In this document: in pieces, positions 19,186-28,803 of the stretch | Position numbering within the stretch: the stretch's first letter is position 1 | How the letters are laid out: the number at the start of each line of letters is the position of its first letter | Source of the DNA: Gilliamella sp. wkB112 | GTDB lineage: Bacteria > Pseudomonadota > Gammaproteobacteria > Enterobacterales > Orbaceae | DNA length: 64,000 nucleotides | Assembly (NCBI RefSeq): GCF_001690685.1 | Contig: NZ_LZGL01000017.1 | Span: 1-64,000 of the forward strand | Direction of reading: 5' to 3' | Notes under the pieces: generated by a model | Database searches by the model: none | The model's input: only the letters and a program-made list of their open reading frames with translations | Told to the model about the DNA's origin: nothing | Made by a program: the position numbers and the translations under genes

Positions 19186-19221
19186 CTTTGTGATCTAGAT
19201 CATTATTGAGAATTATTCTAA
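19186..19221. promoter_or_regulatory. Overlapping CRP-like and Fur-like sites upstream of grxD
   Basis: TGTGATCTAGATCA (19189-19202) matches 14 consecutive positions of the CRP palindrome consensus. TGAGAATTATTCTAA (19207-19221) matches the 7-1-7 Fur box at 11 of 14 arm positions. Both lie within 50 bp of the grxD start. Identification is by eye only. Confidence 0.45.
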
Positions 19222-19438
19222 CGTAGATTTAATGCCAATCATACTGCTACAACATAATATTTTATTATTCATATAAAATTACTAATAAAGAGCAACTGGC
19301 ATAGAAACTATATTTCATATTTTTAACTAAATTAGCTTAATTTATAATCACCAAAATAGACTATTTACTCTTTTGTCTGCAATTACGTTATAATAGCTAG
19401 CATATCATTAGCAGAACAAACACCTAATTAGAAACATA

Positions 19439-21589
19439 GTGCAACCTTTTATCCTAACCTTACGCAAAGTTTTTTATAGTAGCAATCTGCTATTTAGCAT
19501 TCGTATATTAATTAGCCTTATGGGTTCTACCCTGGTGCCATGGTACTTTGGCCGAATCGACTTGGTTATTCCACTAACATTGGGTGTAGTTGCAGCGGGA
19601 TTAACTGAGATCGATACTAGATTATTAAGCCGTTGTATTAATATAATATTTACATTAGTTTGTTTTGCTGTCGCGACTTTTTCAGTGGAATTATTGTTTG
19701 ATTATCCACCGCTATTTATTGTGGGATTAGTCAGCTCAACTTTTATTTTCATTATGCTGGGCGCACTGGGGCAACGTTATGGCGTAGTTGCTTTTGGTTC
19801 GCTATTAATTGCCGCTTATACCATGCTTGGGCATAATTTATATACTGATAATTATACCTTGCCATATTTTTTATTAGTGGGAACACTTTGGTATAATTTA
19901 GTGTCGTTAATAGAGTCGATTATTCAACCTATCCGGACCACGCAACAAGCATTATCCAACTGTTTTATTAAATTGGCTCAATACCTAGATGCTAAAGCTG
20001 CTATGTTTGATCCAGATGAAACCAACGGCTTTAACAAACAAACATTGCAATTAACCGATAGTAATAATCAATTAATCAATGCCTTTAATCAAACTAAGCG
20101 CTCGCTATTTAATCGACTGAAAAGTTATCGAGGACAATCCTATATTAGAAAGCTACTTAGTTATTATTTTGTGGCGCAAGATATTCATGAACGAGCTAAT
20201 TCAGCTCATGGCGATTATCAAGCGTTAAGTCAGCATTTTAAGCACAGTGATATTTTGTTTCGATTCGCACGAATTATAAATCTACAAGCCCAAGCCTGTA
20301 CCAAATTAGCCTTATCTATTAAGTTAAACCAAACTTATCAGCATGATCCATTATTTACTCGTTATTTTAGTTATCTAGAAGAAGCTATCAACCAATATCA
20401 AGGTAATAATAATGATAAAGCTACCGTGTTACTGATAAAATCATTACGCAATCTTCATCAAAATTTATTGGCTATCGATTTATTGCTAGCTAATATCGAT
20501 ACTGAACAACATTTATCACAACAGCAAGAAAATAACCAATTGGTGGATGATGAACTTACTAGCTTTTATGATATTTTTGCTAAAATAAAGAAAAACTTAA
20601 CGGTGAAATCATCACTATTCCGCCATGCTATTCGAATGAGTTTAGTGTTTTTAGTAGGCTATACAATTATCCACTTTTCTGCACTTGCCCACGGTTACTG
20701 GATTATTTTAACCAGTTTATTTGTTTGCCAACCCAATTATTCAACCACTAAACATAGATTAAGTTTGCGAGTAATTGGCACCATTTTAGGGATTATTGTG
20801 GGATTGCCACTAACTTATTTATTCCCAAGTGTGTTAGCTCAATTAGTATTAATTATCATTACTGGTTGGTTATTTTTTCTATTTAAAAATTCGCAATATG
20901 CTTATGCCACAGCTTTTATCACTTTATTAGTATTTTTTAGCTTTAGTCTGATTGGTGAAAGTAGTGTTGAGGTAGCAATTTCGCGCATAATTGCCACATT
21001 AATCGGTTGCTTTATTGCTTGGTTTGCCGTCAGTTTTATATGGCCTGATTGGAAATTTAGGAATATACCGAAATTAGTCGATCGTGCTTGCCATGATGAT
21101 AGTCACTATTTAGCTGCAATCGGGCAACAGTATTTATCTGGTAAAAGTAATGATCCTCAATACCGTCTAGCTAGACGGGCTGCACACGATAGTAATGCCG
21201 ATTTATCTTCTTTGATTAGTTTGATGACTAAAGAACCGCATGTAAATCCTAACTTAATTAATCAAGGGTTTCGGTTATTAACTCTCAATCATACGCTTAT
21301 TAGTTACCTTTCCACCTTAGGAGCTCATCGCGATAAGATTATCACTAATCATACCCTTGAGTTATTTGATGATCTTTCGGTTTACATTATTAATATATTA
21401 AGTGATAAAAAAATCACTGCTGACTATTCATCAATAAAAAAATCAGTAACCGATTATATCGAAACATTACCTACAAACAATGAACAAGCTAATAATGATC
21501 TATTAGTTATGCAACAATTAGCTTTAATTTTAGAAATTTTACCAGAAGTGATTTCTCTTGCTAGTGAATTGGATAATAAAACAGATTAA
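19439..21589 (+). CDS. yccS: YccS/YhfK-family FUSC inner-membrane protein
   Basis: 716 residues, the size of YccS. Two hydrophobic blocks of about five to six membrane segments (residues ~15-160 and ~395-540) are separated by a cytoplasmic helical domain, the FUSC/aromatic-acid-exporter-like layout. The motif HGYWIILTSLFVCQPNYSTT in the second block is characteristic. Start is GTG at 19439; a TATAAT at 19389-19394 is a likely -10. Transport substrate is unknown. Confidence 0.85.
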   Translation: MQPFILTLRKVFYSSNLLFSIRILISLMGSTLVPWYFGRIDLVIPLTLGVVAAGLTEIDTRLLSRCINIIFTLVCFAVATFSVELLFDYPPLFIVGLVSSTFIFIMLGALGQRYGVVAFGSLLIAAYTMLGHNLYTDNYTLPYFLLVGTLWYNLVSLIESIIQPIRTTQQALSNCFIKLAQYLDAKAAMFDPDETNGFNKQTLQLTDSNNQLINAFNQTKRSLFNRLKSYRGQSYIRKLLSYYFVAQDIHERANSAHGDYQALSQHFKHSDILFRFARIINLQAQACTKLALSIKLNQTYQHDPLFTRYFSYLEEAINQYQGNNNDKATVLLIKSLRNLHQNLLAIDLLLANIDTEQHLSQQQENNQLVDDELTSFYDIFAKIKKNLTVKSSLFRHAIRMSLVFLVGYTIIHFSALAHGYWIILTSLFVCQPNYSTTKHRLSLRVIGTILGIIVGLPLTYLFPSVLAQLVLIIITGWLFFLFKNSQYAYATAFITLLVFFSFSLIGESSVEVAISRIIATLIGCFIAWFAVSFIWPDWKFRNIPKLVDRACHDDSHYLAAIGQQYLSGKSNDPQYRLARRAAHDSNADLSSLISLMTKEPHVNPNLINQGFRLLTLNHTLISYLSTLGAHRDKIITNHTLELFDDLSVYIINILSDKKITADYSSIKKSVTDYIETLPTNNEQANNDLLVMQQLALILEILPEVISLASELDNKTD

Positions 21590-21613
21590 ATTAAAGTTAC
21601 AAATCATATTATT

Positions 21614-22069
21614 TCAGATGCCTAAAATATAGATGGCACCATATTTTTGGATATTTTCATCAATCCAAGTACAAAGATCGCTAATCATCTTAGAAAAAGT
21701 TATTTTGTATTGAGGAAAATTATCAACCATATCTTTTAACCAAAATTTATCGAAAACAAATTTAAAATTAGATAAATCAGGTTTTAACTCGTACAAATTT
21801 TTCACATTCTCTAACTTATATTGGAGCAATAATAATGCCGATCGAATCAGCAACCACTGTCCTTTACTAATTTCAGTCGTTCCCCAATGCCCATCGTTTT
21901 GATAATTAGGTACATTATGGAAAATAATGTTTTCGATAAAACTAAATGCGCTTTCTGATAAATATCTGGATGTTTTATGCCAACAACTATCTTTAAATGG
22001 TGGTAAAGCAAACTCAAAAATCAGACCACTGATGCCTTTTTCGTATGTTCGTAAATTAAAATTTATCAT
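21614..22069 (-). CDS. Orphan hypothetical protein
   Basis: 151 residues, not recognised. It has no signal peptide or membrane segment and is rich in Phe, Trp, Tyr and Leu, with a predicted largely helical C-terminal half (FDKFWLKDMVDNF; DLCTWIDENIQKYG). Size, single-domain nature and isolation between housekeeping genes resemble contact-dependent-inhibition or Rhs immunity proteins, but no cognate toxin is present, so that is speculation. Codon use is like its neighbours. It converges with yccS, 24 bp apart. Confidence 0.7.
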   Translation of the reverse strand: MINFNLRTYEKGISGLIFEFALPPFKDSCWHKTSRYLSESAFSFIENIIFHNVPNYQNDGHWGTTEISKGQWLLIRSALLLLQYKLENVKNLYELKPDLSNFKFVFDKFWLKDMVDNFPQYKITFSKMISDLCTWIDENIQKYGAIYILGI

Positions 22070-22133
22070 ATAGTTGTTATTTACTTTATAATTAAGCTTT
22101 GGATGATGGCAATCACATGTTGGGATTATATAA

Positions 22134-22289
22134 TCAAATATCTTCCCGATAATGACTGCCTTTCCAAGCTATTAGTTTAATCCCACCAAGCGTTGTCGCA
22201 TAAGTATCAAAACTTGATACTAAGGCAAAAATTATAAATAAAAAATAAACTATTTTATTTTTTACTAGTTCATTTGTTCCTTTAACCAC
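22134..22289 (-). CDS. Possible 51-codon secreted-peptide frame or gene remnant
   Basis: An open frame with GTG start at 22289 overlaps the nfo 3' end by 25 bp in another frame. The peptide has a charged start, a hydrophobic stretch ([15 protein letters not shown]) and TYA, resembling a signal peptide with cleavage site, then only about 20 residues ([20 protein letters not shown]). No good ribosome binding site is seen. It could be a tiny exported peptide translated by coupling to nfo, or the leftover 5' end of a larger exported protein. Confidence 0.25.
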   Translation of the reverse strand: MVKGTNELVKNKIVYFLFIIFALVSSFDTYATTLGGIKLIAWKGSHYREDI

Positions 22290-23107
22290 GCAATTTCTTG
22301 TGCCCAGATATCAGGATTGATAGTTTCAAGAATGATAGGGATTTCGTCGATTCTTGGGTCGCGCATAATATACTTAAAGGCCATTTCGCCTATTTTACCT
22401 TTACCTAGACTTTCATGACGATCAACATGACTAGCGAATTCGCTTTTAGCATCATTTAAATGCATACCTCTTAGGTACTTAAAACCAACAATTTTTTCAA
22501 ATTCAGCAAAAGTCTGTTGGCAGGCCTTTTCGGTACGTAAATCATAACCTGCAGCAAAGGCATGACAAGTATCGATACAAACGCCGACTCGGCTTTTGTC
22601 TTCAACTTGGTCAATAATTTGGGCCAGATGTTCAAATTTATAGCCTAAGTTAGAACCTTGCCCGGCAGTATTTTCTATCACCGCCACCACATTTTTAGTT
22701 TTACCTAAAGTAATATTAATTGATTCAGCAATGCGAGTTAAACAATCATCTACCGAGATTTGTTGTAAGTGACTACCCGGATGAAAATTTAGTAAAGTTA
22801 AGCCGAGTTGCTCGCAACGTTGCATTTCGTCTAAAAACGCGGCACGAGATTTATTGAGTAATTCACTTTCAGGGTGACCTAAATTAATAAGGTAGCTGTC
22901 GTGTGGTAGGATCTGTTTGCTAGTAAAACCATATTTTTCACAACGTTTATGAAAACTGTCAATAATTGCGGCTTCTAATGGTTTAGCATGCCATTGGCGT
23001 TGATTTTTCGTAAATAAAGCAAATGCTGTTGCGCCAATTTGATAAGCGTTAATAGGCGCATTATCAACTCCCCCTGAGGCACTCACATGTGCGCCAATAT
23101 ATTTCAT
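22265..23107 (-). CDS. nfo: Endonuclease IV (AP endonuclease)
   Basis: 280 residues, the family length. It cleaves DNA 5' of abasic sites in base-excision repair. Zinc ligands are visible in [60 protein letters not shown] and [11 protein letters not shown]. It lies 17 bp downstream of yejK. Confidence 0.97.
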   Translation of the reverse strand: MKYIGAHVSASGGVDNAPINAYQIGATAFALFTKNQRQWHAKPLEAAIIDSFHKRCEKYGFTSKQILPHDSYLINLGHPESELLNKSRAAFLDEMQRCEQLGLTLLNFHPGSHLQQISVDDCLTRIAESINITLGKTKNVVAVIENTAGQGSNLGYKFEHLAQIIDQVEDKSRVGVCIDTCHAFAAGYDLRTEKACQQTFAEFEKIVGFKYLRGMHLNDAKSEFASHVDRHESLGKGKIGEMAFKYIMRDPRIDEIPIILETINPDIWAQEIAWLKEQMN

Positions 23108-23124
23108 TTTTTGCTCCCGAGTAA

Positions 23125-24129
23125 TTAATTCGAACTAGTGTTACGCTGCAGTTGATCACGTAAATTAGGAGGTACTCCTTTGATTACTAATGAGTCAGTT
23201 TGCGGATCCCATTTAATACGTTCACCTAATAAATCGGAATCAAAACTTAAAGTTAACCCTCCGCCACTGCCGGAAAATTTTTTAAGTTGTCGTAATGCAC
23301 TGCGATCAGCAGGGAATGTTTCTTCCAAGTCATAATCATTATTTTTGACAAAATCAATGAAATTGTTATTGGCCGTAGCTGGTAATTCATTAGCAAGGTT
23401 TTTCAGTTCAATTTCTTCACCAACTTGTAATTGTCCTTGGCAGTATTGATAAACATTTTCACGAGCGCTAGTTTTATCTTGTTTATCAAATTGCATTTCC
23501 TGGCAATAATCATCAACAGCTTTAACTAAAGTTTTATTTTGCGCTTTAGCATCTAGTCCTTCACTTGCTCCTAAATAATCCATAAAGAAATCAGAAACCT
23601 TACGCCCAACTCGACCTTTTAAAAAAGTTAAATAACGTTTGGAATTAGCATCTGTTTCCCATTCAGTGATGTCAATGCGGGCTATAATATCCGCATGATC
23701 AATATCTAAATATTGAGTTTCACTAATATCAAGTTGTTCATTTACCAACATACTCAGGCAACTATTTAGTACTGCAATAATTAAATATTCAACCGCTAAA
23801 TAACGATAATGACAAAATATAACCGTACCACCTTCAGCAAAAGGGTATTTAGCCAATTCATTACGTAATTGCTTAGTTGATTCTTGACTAAAATTTAAAA
23901 AGTTCTGATTCCCCAAGCGCAATTCTTTAAGGGATTGTTCAAACAAACTTTCACTATTAAACAATCCATAAGCTTTACTTTTATTGTTGTATACGCAATT
24001 GACATCCTCAATTAAATTAACTACGGACTGTTGATTACCAAGCATTGAGTCACGCAGTTGTAATTCTATTTCAGAGTCGCTTTTTCTAATTAATTTATGT
24101 AAAATAACCTCTTCTATTTGTATGCTCAT
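23125..24129 (-). CDS. yejK: Nucleoid-associated protein YejK (NdpA)
   Basis: 334 residues from the ATG at 24129, matching the ~335 of E. coli YejK; this start has an AGGAAAAAATA leader, while the longer frame to 24204 adds 25 implausible residues. Typical stretches include [45 protein letters not shown] and [19 protein letters not shown] (19). It is a minor nucleoid protein of uncertain role. Confidence 0.93.
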   Translation of the reverse strand: MSIQIEEVILHKLIRKSDSEIELQLRDSMLGNQQSVVNLIEDVNCVYNNKSKAYGLFNSESLFEQSLKELRLGNQNFLNFSQESTKQLRNELAKYPFAEGGTVIFCHYRYLAVEYLIIAVLNSCLSMLVNEQLDISETQYLDIDHADIIARIDITEWETDANSKRYLTFLKGRVGRKVSDFFMDYLGASEGLDAKAQNKTLVKAVDDYCQEMQFDKQDKTSARENVYQYCQGQLQVGEEIELKNLANELPATANNNFIDFVKNNDYDLEETFPADRSALRQLKKFSGSGGGLTLSFDSDLLGERIKWDPQTDSLVIKGVPPNLRDQLQRNTSSN

Positions 24130-24255
24130 TATTTTTTCCTGTTTGCATCGTAATAGTAAATTGTATACTATTTTATCAAAGCGCCCAAAAAGTGCTATTA
24201 ACAATTCATAAGTCTGTTAGACTAACAAAGAACAAATAGTCAATACATATACTAG

Positions 24256-24285
24256 AACGTATGCTGCTCCTGAAACATTTTTACA
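24256..24285 (+). repeat. Dispersed 30-bp element, copy 2
   Basis: Reads AACGTATGCTGCTCC then TGAAACATTTTTACA on the plus strand and differs at two positions from the copy at 44811-44840. It ends 21 bp before the ATG of the MATE transporter and sits in its presumed leader, between yejK and that gene. Confidence 0.7.
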
Positions 24286-24306
24286 CTATTTACTGTGGGA
24301 ATAACA

Positions 24307-25698
24307 ATGAAAACTAACTCTCACGTTATTTATAATGATTTAAAAAATAAAAAAATCAGTTCCCTGTTTTGGCAATATGCTCTGCCGGCGGTGATTGGTA
24401 CTATTGTGAACACGCTTTACAATATTATTGATGGGATTTTTATTGGTCATTGGATTGGCCGTGAGGCACTAAGTGGAGCTGGTTTAATCTTACCTGTTAT
24501 GAATTTTACTGCCGGGATTGGTATGCTAGTAGGAATAGGTTCCGCTAGTCGTATCTCTATTTTTTTGGGCCGTGGTGAAAACGATAAAGCAGAGAAAGTA
24601 GCTGGTACTTCATTTATGTTAACTGCAGTATTAAGTGGCTTAACCTTGTCATTATTATTTTATTTTGTAGATCCAGTGTTAGATTTTGTCGGTTCTAGTC
24701 CCATTAATCACATTTATGCGCGTGAATTTTTAGAAGTATTTTTACCTGGAAGCATCTTTCTAACCTTAACCTATAACTACAATAATATGATGCGTGCAAG
24801 TGGTTACCCATTTAAAGCCATGATGACCATGGTTGTTAGTGTTATAGCTAATATTATTTTAGCACCAATTTTCATTATAGGTTTCGGCTGGGGAATGCGT
24901 GGTGCCGCTTTTGCAACAACGTTATCAATGTTTATTAGTTTTATATTTGTGATGCAACATTTTATCAGTAAAAACAGTAATATAAAATTATATTGGCGTA
25001 ACTTTAAACTTAATTTCACCTATGTTAAAGCTATTTTGTCCATTGGTATGTCACCTTTTTCAATGCAAATCGCCGCATCAATTGTAGTGGTTTTCATTAA
25101 CTGGCAACTTAATCGTTATGCTCCATTAGCCAATATTGCGGGTGAGGATGCCATTGCCGCATATTCAAATGCCAACCGTTTGATTACTTTGATTATTATG
25201 ATTGTGATTGGCATCAATCAAGGTATGCAACCCATTATTGGTTATAATTATGGTGCCAAAAACTTTATTAGGGTCAGAGGTACATTTATTTATGCCGTTA
25301 AAATTGCCACAATAATTACCACTCTAGGTTTTATACTAGGATTTTTTATTCCAAGTACATTAGTACGAGCTTTTAGCTCAGAAGAGGATTTAGTAGTAAT
25401 TTCTGCAACAGCTCTACGTTATACTACCTTAGCCTTTGTGTTTGTTGGTTTTCAAATGGTAACCACCAGCTTCTTCCAATGTATTGGTATGGCAAAAATA
25501 TCGATTATGTTAAGTCTTTCAAGGCAAATTTTAATTTTATTACCAACCCTTTATATTTTACCATTATTTTTTGACCTTAATGGTGTTTGGCTTTCCTCCC
25601 CAGTTTCAGATTTATTAGCCTCCGGTATTGCCTATGCTGTACTGTACTGGTATTTCAAATCAATTAAGAATCGCCATTATCCTAAAAAGAAAGGGTAA
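24307..25698 (+). CDS. MATE-family multidrug efflux transporter
   Basis: 463 residues from ATG 24307 (an in-frame GTG at 24295 would add four). About twelve membrane segments in two six-helix halves, with MATE motifs (FWQYALPAVIGTIVNTLYNI, 20; GMQPIIGYNYGAKNF). Members export cationic drugs or metabolites using Na+ or H+ gradients. The closest subgroup is the MepA/DinF-like type rather than NorM, by overall look. It is divergent from yejK and preceded by the dispersed element. Natural substrate unknown. Confidence 0.88.
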   Translation: MKTNSHVIYNDLKNKKISSLFWQYALPAVIGTIVNTLYNIIDGIFIGHWIGREALSGAGLILPVMNFTAGIGMLVGIGSASRISIFLGRGENDKAEKVAGTSFMLTAVLSGLTLSLLFYFVDPVLDFVGSSPINHIYAREFLEVFLPGSIFLTLTYNYNNMMRASGYPFKAMMTMVVSVIANIILAPIFIIGFGWGMRGAAFATTLSMFISFIFVMQHFISKNSNIKLYWRNFKLNFTYVKAILSIGMSPFSMQIAASIVVVFINWQLNRYAPLANIAGEDAIAAYSNANRLITLIIMIVIGINQGMQPIIGYNYGAKNFIRVRGTFIYAVKIATIITTLGFILGFFIPSTLVRAFSSEEDLVVISATALRYTTLAFVFVGFQMVTTSFFQCIGMAKISIMLSLSRQILILLPTLYILPLFFDLNGVWLSSPVSDLLASGIAYAVLYWYFKSIKNRHYPKKKG

Positions 25699-25858
25699 AA
25701 TTAAACAAATGTATCAAAATAACTTAGAGGAAAAATAATATTTAAGGCATCACTATTTGTTTTGGTTTTTAATTTTTTTAAATAACCTTATTCATTATTG
25801 ATCATCAAACAATCAGATGTTGTAAAAATTTGACTTAAGTTACAAATATCCAAAAATC

Positions 25859-26755
25859 TCATAATGAAAGTGGGGTAACAAAAGAAGGACTATATCCATA
25901 TGGAATAATTGTTCTTGAAATTGGCAAATCAGCTTCACTCCATTGTTTGCCCATGGAAAAAGCCTTCTCATACCATTCTAAGGCTTTTATATAGTCTTGT
26001 TTAACTCCATTACCATATTGATACATTTCACTCAGAGCAAAATGAGCTTCAATATCACCTTGTATGGCTGATTTTTCATACCAATTAACAGCCATGCTGT
26101 AATCCAAATTTACTCCTGTGCCAAATTCATACATTAATCCTAAAATAAACTGAGCATCGATATCACCTTGTATAGCAATTTTTTCAAACCATTGACTTAA
26201 ATTTATAGAACTTTGTTCTATATTAAAATTATCTTCATCACTAATTATTGTGTTAATTTGGGGAGATTCTGTTTTTTGTTCTGCATCATTTGCATACCAA
26301 TCTTGTAATAAAATAAAATCTTGGTTCGAATCTTTACGATCGAATTGCACACCCGATAGGTTCAATTGAACATTTGGGCTTTCTTGCCGGGCTGTTTTTT
26401 CAAACCAATCCTGTTTTTTATAAGGATCTTGTTCTATATCATAAGTTTCATAATATAATTTATTCAGATCCAATTGATCATTTATATCACTTTGTGTCAA
26501 AGCTTCATCCTGCTCATCCTCTGTTTTAGATAGACTTTCTAAATTTTGTGGAGACTCACCTTTATTCTGTAAATCAGAATTTTCAGTTCCTGACTTAATT
26601 TCAAGAGGATTTGGTTTTATTTCATTATTACCTTTATATAATTCAGTTAATTTAAAATTTTTAACATCCTCTGCGCTAGCTGGACTAATCATAAAGAAAA
26701 ATAACAAAACTATTACGAATAACTTTTCCAAGTTTAATTTCTTAATAAATATCAT
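25859..26755 (-). CDS. Secreted Sel1-repeat protein
   Basis: 298 residues. A signal peptide (KLFVIVLLFFFMISPASA, cleavage near residue 28) leads into an acidic low-complexity region. Two clear Sel1 repeats follow: AQFILGLMYEFGTGVNLDYS and AHFALSEMYQYGNGVKQDYI. Upstream are degenerate half repeats (QDWFEKTARQESPNVQ and QDWYANDAEQKTESPQ), suggesting decayed or diverged units. The last 25 residues form a non-repeat tail (ISRTIIPYGYSPSFV). Sel1 proteins act as protein-interaction scaffolds in the periplasm; no partner is apparent. Confidence 0.8.
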   Translation of the reverse strand: MIFIKKLNLEKLFVIVLLFFFMISPASAEDVKNFKLTELYKGNNEIKPNPLEIKSGTENSDLQNKGESPQNLESLSKTEDEQDEALTQSDINDQLDLNKLYYETYDIEQDPYKKQDWFEKTARQESPNVQLNLSGVQFDRKDSNQDFILLQDWYANDAEQKTESPQINTIISDEDNFNIEQSSINLSQWFEKIAIQGDIDAQFILGLMYEFGTGVNLDYSMAVNWYEKSAIQGDIEAHFALSEMYQYGNGVKQDYIKALEWYEKAFSMGKQWSEADLPISRTIIPYGYSPSFVTPLSL

Positions 26756-26861
26756 TTTTTAATTCCTTACGAAATCTAATCTGTCAAAAATTTTGGTTCA
26801 ATTGTTAGCATTTTACAAAATAATAAAACAGTAAGCAAAAAGATAGGTAATAATGGTAAAG

Positions 26862-27776
26862 CTATTTATCAAGGTTAAATAACCGATATTCTTTAAATGG
26901 TATCGTAATAAAAATAAGACAAATAAGAATCAATAAAATACCCAACCAACCAATTAAAGGTAATGATTCACCAACAATTAGTATGGCAAGAATAGTAGCT
27001 ATAACAGGTTCTAAAAGGGTAATAGTAGTGGCAGTACTGGCTTGAATATTTGCTAAACCAAAACCATAACATAGATAACCAAGAAACATGGGGATAGTTG
27101 CCATGTAAACACCAACAGCTAGATTGGTAGCTGATTCAAATAATGGTGTGCCCATCACCATAATAATCGGCATTAACAATAAACCACCACAACCAAAAGT
27201 TGCCCCCATTGCAGATTTAGTCGAAATACCTTTTAACATCAATTTGCGGGCAGACCAAGAATATAGCGCGTAAGTTAATCCTGCAATTAAAGCTAACAAT
27301 ATTCCCAAAGTGAGATGTTCATAGACAATAGTTTCTGTATTATTATCCGCAAATGACAACAATAACATGCCTACTATGCCTAAAATTGCGCCAATTAACC
27401 ATTGTTTTGTTAGGCGAAAATCATGGTTAACATACTCAATAACTACCGATAATATTGGCGCTGATCCAATCGAAACTACTGTACCAATGGTAACCCCAGA
27501 CCAACGCATTGAAGTATAAAAAGCTAACGGATAAATGGCTACCGCCACTGCACCTAAAATTAAAAAGTTATAGTATTTGATTAATAATTGATATTGTTTA
27601 ACTATTTGCTTTAATGCCAATAAACATTGCAAGATCCCACCAATACCCATGGCAACCGCTCCAATAAGTAAAGGTGAAAGTGAAGGAGCAAAAGTAGCTG
27701 CAGTGCCCGTTGTGCCCCATAAGATGGATGCTAATATTACCGCAAGGATACCTAAAGTTCTTGGCAAGGGCTGCAT
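26862..27776 (-). CDS. DMT/EamA-family permease
   Basis: 304 residues with ten hydrophobic segments arranged as two EamA repeats (first repeat begins GILAVILASILWGTTGTAAT, second about residue 155 with LTLGILLALIAGLTYALYSW). It is a drug/metabolite exporter, often for amino acids or related compounds. It starts 2 bp after the yicC stop, so the two are probably cotranscribed. Substrate unknown. Confidence 0.88.
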   Translation of the reverse strand: MQPLPRTLGILAVILASILWGTTGTAATFAPSLSPLLIGAVAMGIGGILQCLLALKQIVKQYQLLIKYYNFLILGAVAVAIYPLAFYTSMRWSGVTIGTVVSIGSAPILSVVIEYVNHDFRLTKQWLIGAILGIVGMLLLSFADNNTETIVYEHLTLGILLALIAGLTYALYSWSARKLMLKGISTKSAMGATFGCGGLLLMPIIMVMGTPLFESATNLAVGVYMATIPMFLGYLCYGFGLANIQASTATTITLLEPVIATILAILIVGESLPLIGWLGILLILICLIFITIPFKEYRLFNLDK

Positions 27777-27778
27777 AG

Positions 27779-28645
27779 TTACTCAATGTTTTGTACTTGC
27801 TCACGAATTTGTTCGATTAGTACTTTAAGTTCAATCGCACTTGCTGTGACATCTGCGTTAATCGATTTGGAAGCAATGGTATTAGACTCGCGATTGAATT
27901 CTTGCATCATAAAATCAAGTCGGCGCCCTACTGCTTCATTCTTTTTCAATATTGAGTAAGTTTCATTTACGTGAGTCATTAAACGATCAAGTTCTTCAGC
28001 CACATCAATGCGCTGTGCCACCATGACGATTTCTTGTTCAAGACGAGAATCATCCAGTTCAATATCAGCTTCTGCTAATTTAGTTTTGAGTCGTTCTTTT
28101 TGCCATTCAAGGATTTCCGGCATCCTGTTACGAATTTTATCAACTTGTTCGGTAATGCCTTGTAAACGCTGCACAATTAAATCACTCAAAGCTTTACCTT
28201 CACGTTCACGTACCGCAATAAATTCATCGATGGTAGTTTCAAGTAAAGCTAAGATCTCTTGCGATATACTATCAAGATTTTGTTCCTTAGCCGACATTAC
28301 CCCTGGCCAGCGCAACACATCCATAGGGTTAATTTCACCTGCTTGGTATTCGGTACGAATCCAGTCTGCCGCATTGAGTATTTGTTGAGCTAATTCTATA
28401 TTTAATGACAATTGCTGATGTTGAGCCGCTGGGTCTAATTCAAAACGTAAATTACATTCAATTTTACCACGGGTTAAGCGATTACGTAGTCGCTCACGTA
28501 TCATAGGTTCAAGGGCACGGAATTGTTCGGGCAAGCGTATGTAAGTTTCTAAATAACGTTGGTTAACTGAACGCAGTTCCCAAGAAGCAGTTCCCCATGA
28601 TTGATTTAACTCTTTTCGAGCATAGGCTGTCATGCTAGAAATCAT
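27779..28645 (-). CDS. yicC: YicC-family endoribonuclease
   Basis: 288 residues (E. coli YicC 287). The N-terminus MISSMTAYARKELNQSWGTA and the C-terminal DFMMQEFNRESNTIASKSIN (20) are signature stretches. Members cleave RNA, and in E. coli promote turnover of the small RNA RyhB. It is divergent from rph across about 158 bp, the usual enteric arrangement. Confidence 0.95.
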   Translation of the reverse strand: MISSMTAYARKELNQSWGTASWELRSVNQRYLETYIRLPEQFRALEPMIRERLRNRLTRGKIECNLRFELDPAAQHQQLSLNIELAQQILNAADWIRTEYQAGEINPMDVLRWPGVMSAKEQNLDSISQEILALLETTIDEFIAVREREGKALSDLIVQRLQGITEQVDKIRNRMPEILEWQKERLKTKLAEADIELDDSRLEQEIVMVAQRIDVAEELDRLMTHVNETYSILKKNEAVGRRLDFMMQEFNRESNTIASKSINADVTASAIELKVLIEQIREQVQNIE

Positions 28646-28674
28646 AATAGCATCCTAAAATTGTAAAAACATGC

Positions 28675-28703
28675 TGGGCATTGTATCACAAATTCTGTAT
28701 AAT
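28675..28703 (+). promoter_or_regulatory. Candidate rph-pyrE promoter
   Basis: A perfect TATAAT at 28698-28703 with TGGGCA (28675-28680, 4 of 6 to the -35 consensus) at 17-bp spacing. It is about 100 bp upstream of the rph start. Confidence 0.5.
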
Positions 28704-28803
28704 GCGCTCTTAGCTTAGGCTAAACATCAACGTATTCTTGTTGATGTCCTCCTAAATGATTAGTTCAAAACATATTTTTAAATTGAAACTGTTGGAGAAA
28801 TGC

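Noticed and set aside
22203-22221. Inverted repeat AGTATCAA-aac-TTGATACT as a terminator of nfo
   Set aside because: The stem is perfect, but no T run follows on either strand, and it lies inside the possible small secreted-peptide frame.
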